Shown here: positions 15,122 through 19,032 of the stretch, piece by piece
Layout: the number at the start of each line of letters is the position of its first letter
Numbering within the stretch: the first letter of the stretch is position 1
DNA from: Clostridia bacterium
GTDB taxonomy: Bacteria > Bacillota > Clostridia > Oscillospirales > CAG-272
Reading direction: 5' to 3'
Length of the DNA stretch: 19,032 nt
NCBI GenBank assembly: GCA_017540285.1
Contig: JAFYBI010000524.1
Span: 1 to 19,032 of the forward strand
Notes under the pieces: model-generated
Told to the model about the DNA's origin: nothing
The model's database searches: none
Seen by the model: the letters and a program-made list of their open reading frames with translations, nothing else
Made by a program: the position numbers and the translations under genes

Positions 15122-16267
15122 TTATACATGATCCGCGCCGTCCACGAAGAGCGGAAGCGGGAACCAGGAGCGAACCGCGGGGGAGAGCGCGAGGCGGTGA
15201 GGCGACCAGAGCCCGCAGAGGAAGGAGATCGCCTCGAGGTGGCCGAGCGCGAGCGCGCAGTCCGATGCGCCTTCTTCCACGGAAACCTCGTTGTTCTTCA
15301 CCGCGATCCGCACGCTGACGTCGCCCGCGAAGCCGCGGATGAAGAGCGAGAGCTCGCCGTCCCCGAGTTCCTCGCGCTTGGCTTTGAAGCGGAGCAGGGC
15401 AGCGATGACGTGCGGATAGTTGAGGATGTTGAACATTTCGCAGTGATCGAACGAAATGCCGCCGCCGAATCGAGTGATCCGCGCGAGAAGATCGGTCTCC
15501 CAGACCGGGAAGGAGAGATGGACATCCCCGCGCTGGGCGACGTAATTGCGCACGACGTCGACGGTGTCCTCCGGATCGGCAAGGGTCAGTTCCCCGAGAC
15601 CGCCGATGAAGTAGCCGCGGAAATCGCCGTCCCGGAGGATCGCGGTCAGGGACGAACGCCAGGAGCAGGCAATGTCGTAAAACGACGCCCGCGGGCGGAC
15701 CGTATGGACAGGCTTCGCTGCATGCAGCGCGTGGATCCGGTCGAGCAGATCCGCGTCGTCCGCGTTCACGTCGCGGAACTCGAGCGGCGTGAGGGGGACG
15801 TTCTCGAACGCGCGGCGGAGGTTGCCCCGGTCGACGCCGACGGAGATCTGCTGTCCGGCATGCTCAAAGCCGAAGTGCTGATACCGCTGCCGCTGTCCGC
15901 CGAGGATCGAGAAATCGACGCCGTCCTCGATCATGTCCCGGAGCGCGAGGCGCATGCAGTCCTTCATGTATCCCTTCGAGCGGGAATAGGGATGCACGGC
16001 GACGTTGCCGATCCCGCGGGATTTCAGAATCTCGCCGTCCACGGAAAGATCGGAGTCGAACGCGCCGATCGCGGCTTTGAGCTTCCCGTTCTCGGTGACG
16101 ACGTAGTTGGAGTAGCAGGGGTCGTATTCTGGCTTGTAGAGCTTGGGCAGGAGCTTTTTGAAGTCTTTTTCGTTGCCGTTGAAGCCGAAGACGTAGTTCA
16201 TGAAGTCCATGAGGTCGTCGTACATCTCGGGCGTACCGCGGCCCTTGTAAAGGATGGGATCGGACAT
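15122..16267 (-). CDS. Eis-like GNAT N-acetyltransferase with a C-terminal sterol-carrier-like domain
   Basis: A 381-aa protein of the Eis-like acetyltransferase group. Residues 1-140 form a GNAT domain with the acetyl-CoA loop region VAVHPYSRSKGYMKD (89-103) and the Eis-type block SILGGQRQRYQHFGFEHAG (120-138); the middle is a second, degenerate GNAT fold (about 150-280); the last 100 residues resemble the SCP2-like domain of Eis, ending on the Phe-Val-Asp-Gly-Ala-Asp-His-Val tail. Relatives acetylate primary amines, including aminoglycosides and lysines, but no specific substrate can be inferred. The start follows an AAAGGA site. It is third in the operon, 33 nt after ispE, and ends before a terminator. 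It may be a general detoxification or protein-modifying enzyme. Confidence 0.85.
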   Translation of the reverse strand: MSDPILYKGRGTPEMYDDLMDFMNYVFGFNGNEKDFKKLLPKLYKPEYDPCYSNYVVTENGKLKAAIGAFDSDLSVDGEILKSRGIGNVAVHPYSRSKGYMKDCMRLALRDMIEDGVDFSILGGQRQRYQHFGFEHAGQQISVGVDRGNLRRAFENVPLTPLEFRDVNADDADLLDRIHALHAAKPVHTVRPRASFYDIACSWRSSLTAILRDGDFRGYFIGGLGELTLADPEDTVDVVRNYVAQRGDVHLSFPVWETDLLARITRFGGGISFDHCEMFNILNYPHVIAALLRFKAKREELGDGELSLFIRGFAGDVSVRIAVKNNEVSVEEGASDCALALGHLEAISFLCGLWSPHRLALSPAVRSWFPLPLFVDGADHV

Positions 16268-16300
16268 GGCGTACTTCCTTTCTGGTCGGATGATGGAATG

Positions 16301-17161
16301 TCAGAGGGGTTTTGCCGCCCACGCGGGGATGCCCTCGGCGAGGAGCGCGTCCCGGGCGGATCTTGCGTCGGAGAGGGCGGGAAAGAGACCGAACACGGCC
16401 GGTCCGCTCCCGCTCATGAGAACGGAGGAGGCGCCGAGCGCCGTCATGCGGTCCTTGAGCGGCGGTGCGCCGGGATGACGGGGCAGGATGACACGCTCGA
16501 AGTCGTTGAAGAGGGAGCGGGGCATGCCGCCGGCCAAAAGCTCGTCGAGGAGGGCGTCAGGCGCGGGGGCGGGAGGCGCCGGATGCTCGTCGAGAAGGCG
16601 GTATGCCTCACGTGTCGAGATCCCGCCGCCGGGGAATGCGACGAGGACGGCGTAGGACGGCGCCGGGACCGCAAGGGGCGCGATGCGTTCCCCGATCCCG
16701 CGGCAGAGACAGGTCCCGCCCGCGAGGCAGAAGGGGATGTCCGCGCCGATCTTCGCGCCGATCCTCATGAGCGTCCCGGTATCCGCGCGGACGCCGAAGA
16801 GGAGGTTCAGGGCTTTGAGCGCCGCCGCGCCGTCGGAGGAGCCTCCCGCGAGCCCGGCGGACGAGGGAATGTGCTTTTCAAGATCGATGAAGAGATCGTA
16901 TTCCCCGATCCCGAATGCCTCGAAGAACGCCTCGGCGCACTTCCAGACGATGTTGCGGGAATCAGAGGGGACGGCGGGATCGGAGCAGTGTACGGCGATC
17001 TTTTTGCCGGATGCGCGGGGAGAGCGGGTCACGGAGACAAGGTCATACAGGCCGATCTGCTGCATGACGGAGGTGATCTCATGGTATCCGTCGGGGCGTT
17101 TGGGACCGACCGCGAGGTACAGGTTGATCTTCGCGGGGGCTTCGATGGTGAGTGCGTTCAT
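16301..17161 (-). CDS. ispE: 4-diphosphocytidyl-2-C-methyl-D-erythritol kinase IspE
   Basis: A 286-aa GHMP-superfamily kinase of normal IspE length. IspE phosphorylates the 2-hydroxyl of CDP-methylerythritol in the non-mevalonate (MEP) pathway to isoprenoids. Motif 1 is APAKINLYL (8-16) with Lys11, the ATP-binding motif is IPSSAGLAGGSSDGAAAL (98-115), Asp141 in GADIPF is the likely catalytic acid, and MSGSGPAVFG near the C-terminus is the third GHMP motif. The start at 17161 lies 8 nt after the DUF362 stop, with GAGGTG as ribosome binding site inside that gap; the in-frame extension to 17356 runs through the end of DUF362 and is rejected. The window thus suggests that this organism uses the MEP route. 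Confidence 0.95.
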   Translation of the reverse strand: MNALTIEAPAKINLYLAVGPKRPDGYHEITSVMQQIGLYDLVSVTRSPRASGKKIAVHCSDPAVPSDSRNIVWKCAEAFFEAFGIGEYDLFIDLEKHIPSSAGLAGGSSDGAAALKALNLLFGVRADTGTLMRIGAKIGADIPFCLAGGTCLCRGIGERIAPLAVPAPSYAVLVAFPGGGISTREAYRLLDEHPAPPAPAPDALLDELLAGGMPRSLFNDFERVILPRHPGAPPLKDRMTALGASSVLMSGSGPAVFGLFPALSDARSARDALLAEGIPAWAAKPL

Positions 17162-17169
17162 GGGACACC

Positions 17170-18318
17170 TCAATGAAAGAGCCGGATGATCGGATTCTGC
17201 CGGATCCCCACCGCGCCGATGGGGCAGAGCTCCTGGCAGCAGTAGCACTTGATGCAGGCGTCGCGGTGGATCTTCGGACGCGTTTTGCCGCCGCGCTTCA
17301 CCATCTCGATGGTCCTCTGCGGGCAGGACGCGGCGCATTTTCCGCACCCGACGCACTTGTTCCGGATGATCATGGGCTTCGGCTCGAAGGCTTTGGCGAA
17401 CCGCCCGCCCATGAAGCCCGAAAGATTCTTCAGAAACGACCCGGAATCGGCGTCCGGGCGGATAAAGCCGAAGGTCGGCGGCTCCGCGGTCCCGAGAAGT
17501 GGGATCTCATGCCAGTCCCGCGGAATGCGGCTCCGGGCGGCTGCGGCGTTCAGATAGAGCGTCTCTCCGTCGCGGCGCATCATGTGTTCGGCGACGATGT
17601 CGAGGGCGAAGGGATCGCGGGAGACGAGCATCTGTCCGGTCATCTTCGGCGTGCCGTGCGTCGGACCGTTGCCCTCCATCGAGAGGATCGCGTCGCATAC
17701 GGCGAGGAAGGGCTTGTCCGCCGTCACGTACATCCCGAGGTCGCAGAGCATTTCGGAGAAGTCCGGAAGGGCGGGAAACGCGCTGTGCATCTCGAATTTT
17801 TCGAGCCCGGGGATGAGGCCGAAGAGGTTTTTCACGGCGCAGCTCATCCCGGTGAGGGAGTGGGACTTCATTTTGCAGAGATCGACGACGACGTCCGCCT
17901 TCTGATAGACGGAGAGGAGCCGCGCGTTGCGGAGCTTTTCGCCGTGCATCGTCACGTTCCCGAAGCCGAAGTCGTCGTTCAGGCGAACGCGGGGATCGAC
18001 CGTATCCATGCCGCAGACCTTGTAAACGTGGCTGAGCGCGGCGGCGGAATAGGGACCGCCCGGGGAATCGGCGAGGGTGACGCTCTCCGCGCCCATCGAA
18101 AAGACGACGTCCGCGAGGGCGGAGATGACGGCGGGATGGGTGGTCGCCCCCTGATCGGGACGCTTCGCGAGGACGAGATTGGGCTTGAAGAGCACTTGTT
18201 TCCCGCAAAAGAAATCCTCCGGGAGGGAGAGCGCGGCGAACGCTTCGCGGAAGAAGGCCGTGAGGGCGGGGATATCATAGGTTTCGCACGGGGCGAGATA
18301 GACGGGGGAAGCAGTCAT
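17170..18318 (-). CDS. DUF362 protein with a C-terminal 2[4Fe-4S] ferredoxin domain
   Basis: A 382-aa protein. Residues about 5-280 form the DUF362 domain, with KPNLVLAKRPDQGATTHP (45-62), LADSPGGP (82-89), VDLCKMKSHSLTGMSCAVKNLFGLIPG (about 145-171) and a conserved AVCDAILSMEGNGPTHG (about 206-222). The C-terminus carries two ferredoxin clusters, CVGCGKCAASCP (Cys322, 325, 328, 332) and CIKCYCCQELCP (Cys355, 358, 361, 365), enough for two [4Fe-4S] centres. The DUF362 family is common in anaerobes; its reaction is not known to me with confidence. There is no signal peptide. It is first in its operon, directly upstream of ispE, behind a good promoter and an AAGAAGG ribosome binding site. A redox role is likely; a link to the iron-sulfur steps of isoprenoid synthesis is only suggested by position. 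Confidence 0.9.
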   Translation of the reverse strand: MTASPVYLAPCETYDIPALTAFFREAFAALSLPEDFFCGKQVLFKPNLVLAKRPDQGATTHPAVISALADVVFSMGAESVTLADSPGGPYSAAALSHVYKVCGMDTVDPRVRLNDDFGFGNVTMHGEKLRNARLLSVYQKADVVVDLCKMKSHSLTGMSCAVKNLFGLIPGLEKFEMHSAFPALPDFSEMLCDLGMYVTADKPFLAVCDAILSMEGNGPTHGTPKMTGQMLVSRDPFALDIVAEHMMRRDGETLYLNAAAARSRIPRDWHEIPLLGTAEPPTFGFIRPDADSGSFLKNLSGFMGGRFAKAFEPKPMIIRNKCVGCGKCAASCPQRTIEMVKRGGKTRPKIHRDACIKCYCCQELCPIGAVGIRQNPIIRLFH

Positions 18319-18347
18319 GAAGCGCCTTCTTGTGGTTGTTTTTCCCT

Positions 18348-18376
18348 ATTATAGCACAGCGGGAGAAAAGAATCAA
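18348..18376 (-). promoter_or_regulatory. Promoter of the DUF362-ispE-GNAT operon
   Basis: On the minus strand TTGATT (18371-18376) and a perfect TATAAT (18348-18353) are spaced by 17 bp, about 30 bp before the DUF362 start codon. It is divergent to the promoter of the DeoR-type regulator, whose -35 box lies 94 bp away. Confidence 0.82.
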
Positions 18377-18430
18377 GCGGGAGGAGAAAAAGACCGGCGA
18401 GGGGACGATCAGTGCGGAGTAAAAAGAGAG

Positions 18431-18466
18431 GAAACGACAAAAAACTTTAATGAAAACGAACAAAAC
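18431..18466. repeat. Pair of A-rich direct repeats upstream of the DeoR-type gene
   Basis: GAAACGACAAAAAAC-like (18431-18445) and GAAAACGAACAAAAC (18452-18466) recur about 21 bp apart, two helical turns, ending just before the -35 box; a related ACAACGACAT follows inside the promoter (18473 on). They could be binding sites for the adjacent regulator, but the A-rich composition makes chance similarity possible. Confidence 0.35.
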
Positions 18467-18469
18467 CTC

Positions 18470-18498
18470 TTGACAACGACATATAAATATAGTATAAT
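18470..18498 (+). promoter_or_regulatory. Perfect-consensus sigma-A promoter of the DeoR-type regulator
   Basis: TTGACA (18470-18475) and TATAAT (18493-18498) match the consensus at all 12 positions with a 17-bp spacer, in an AT-rich patch. The leader is about 50 nt and ends in a strong GAGGAGGCG ribosome binding site (18539-18547) before the ATG at 18554. Such a strong promoter for a regulator suggests that it is normally held down by a repressor, perhaps the regulator itself. Confidence 0.9.
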
Positions 18499-18553
18499 AG
18501 ATCAAACGTTAGAAATCGTCAACAAAAAGCACATTTCTGAGGAGGCGAAAACC

Positions 18554-19032
18554 ATGAAACAGGAAAGCGGCATTTTTAAGGAGGAACGGCAGACACAGAT
18601 CGTTCGTATCGTTGAAGAAAACGGAAGAATCAACACCGCAGAGATCCAGAGAAAATTCGGCGTGAGTTACGGGACTGCACGGAATGATCTCGACGAGCTT
18701 GCGGCAGCCGGAAAACTGCTCCGAACCCACTCCGGTGCAATCCGGCAGTCGGCGCCGTCCGTGGGATGGACGCCGGATATTCATAAGCTCTCATCGAAGG
18801 AACGCTGCGGGGAGGAGATCTATGACAATTATCTCGCGCTTGCCAAGGCGGCGGCAGCTCAGATCGCGGAGGGGGATATGGTGTTTCTGACATCCGCGTC
18901 TCTCGGCTGGCTCATTGCAAGGGAGATCCCCGGGGACCTTCGGTGTACTGTGGCAACCAACTCCGCTTCCGTGGCCGAAGAACTGCGGAAAAAGGAGGCC
19001 GTAAGGGTTTTCCTCGCCGGAGGGGAGATGGC
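18554..19032 (+). CDS. DeoR-family transcriptional regulator, N-terminal part
   Basis: The first 159 codons are visible; the frame runs off the right edge, where a typical member would continue to about 250 residues. It starts MKQESGIFKEERQTQIV, with a DeoR-type winged helix-turn-helix at about 10-62: ERQTQIVRIVEENGRINTAE, then FGVSYGTARNDLDEL and LLRTHSGA. The usual DeoR forms are VS-x-x-TIRRDL and R-x-HGGA, so two well-kept spots differ. A DeoRC sensor domain begins near 80 (LSSKERCGEEI, AKAAAAQIAEGDMVFL, TVATNSASVAEEL, VRVFLAGGEM). Such sensors bind phosphorylated sugars, but the common D-x-G-T-T phosphate loop reads LTSASLGW (112-119). It probably represses a sugar operon to the right of the window; control of the rha operon is possible but not supported by position. 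Confidence 0.85.
   Translation, partial: MKQESGIFKEERQTQIVRIVEENGRINTAEIQRKFGVSYGTARNDLDELAAAGKLLRTHSGAIRQSAPSVGWTPDIHKLSSKERCGEEIYDNYLALAKAAAAQIAEGDMVFLTSASLGWLIAREIPGDLRCTVATNSASVAEELRKKEAVRVFLAGGEM

Noticed and set aside
14888..17176. A 762-codon open frame on the + strand opposite ispE and the GNAT gene
   Set aside because: It is antisense to two genes with intact catalytic motifs, crosses their boundaries and the operon terminator, is very rich in Glu/Asp/Arg/Val/Gly and shows no recognisable domain. This is the usual shadow of GC-rich coding DNA.
18451..18464. Possible catabolite-response (cre) box TGAAAACGAACAAA
   Set aside because: The left half fits the cre consensus, but the right half does not, so it is not symmetric enough to call.

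Overview
The window is GC-rich (roughly 60% by eye) and almost fully coding. It looks like a Bacillota chromosome, most likely a Clostridia-type, probably gut-associated anaerobe. Reasons: MutS2 with an Smr tail, sigma-A-like promoters with 17-bp spacers, strong GGAGG-type ribosome binding sites, several lipoboxes, an NADP-type glutamate dehydrogenase, a DUF362-ferredoxin protein and a DeoR-type regulator. The genus cannot be told from the sequence alone. No rRNA, tRNA, CRISPR array, insertion sequence or phage gene was seen.

Layout. (1) 2-1714, +: the C-terminal 570 codons of mutS2, cut by the left edge. (2) 1830-10667, +: a long putative operon that opens with a promoter at 1830-1858 and closes with a strong intrinsic terminator at 10631-10667. 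Its eight genes are separated by 1-64 nt: a TIM-barrel sugar isomerase/epimerase-like protein, rhaB (rhamnulokinase), rhaA (L-rhamnose isomerase), a lipoprotein with a degenerate CapA-like fold, two tandem paralogous lipoprotein amidases (Amidase_3), an AEC-family permease, and a GlmS-like SIS-domain phosphosugar isomerase. (3) 10669-13401, -: a PMCA-type Ca2+ P-type ATPase, convergent with the operon. (4) 13538-14872, -: gdhA with its own promoter and terminator. (5) 15122-18318, -: a three-gene unit, DUF362/ferredoxin - ispE - Eis-like GNAT, with a promoter at 18348-18376 and a terminator at 15057-15088. (6) 18554-19032, +: the first 159 codons of a DeoR-type regulator, behind a perfect TTGACA-N17-TATAAT promoter and cut by the right edge.

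How the genes may work together. RhaA and RhaB convert L-rhamnose to L-rhamnulose-1-phosphate, but the aldolase (RhaD) that would finish the pathway is not in this window. The operon instead continues into three surface lipoproteins, two of which keep every catalytic residue of peptidoglycan amidases, then a permease and a GlmS-like phosphosugar isomerase. The most interesting hypothesis here is that deoxysugar catabolism is co-expressed with cell-wall cleavage and amino-sugar handling, for example in turnover of a rhamnose-containing cell wall. That is inference from gene order. The single enzyme assignments (RhaA, RhaB, GdhA, IspE, MutS2, P-type ATPase) rest on clear motifs.
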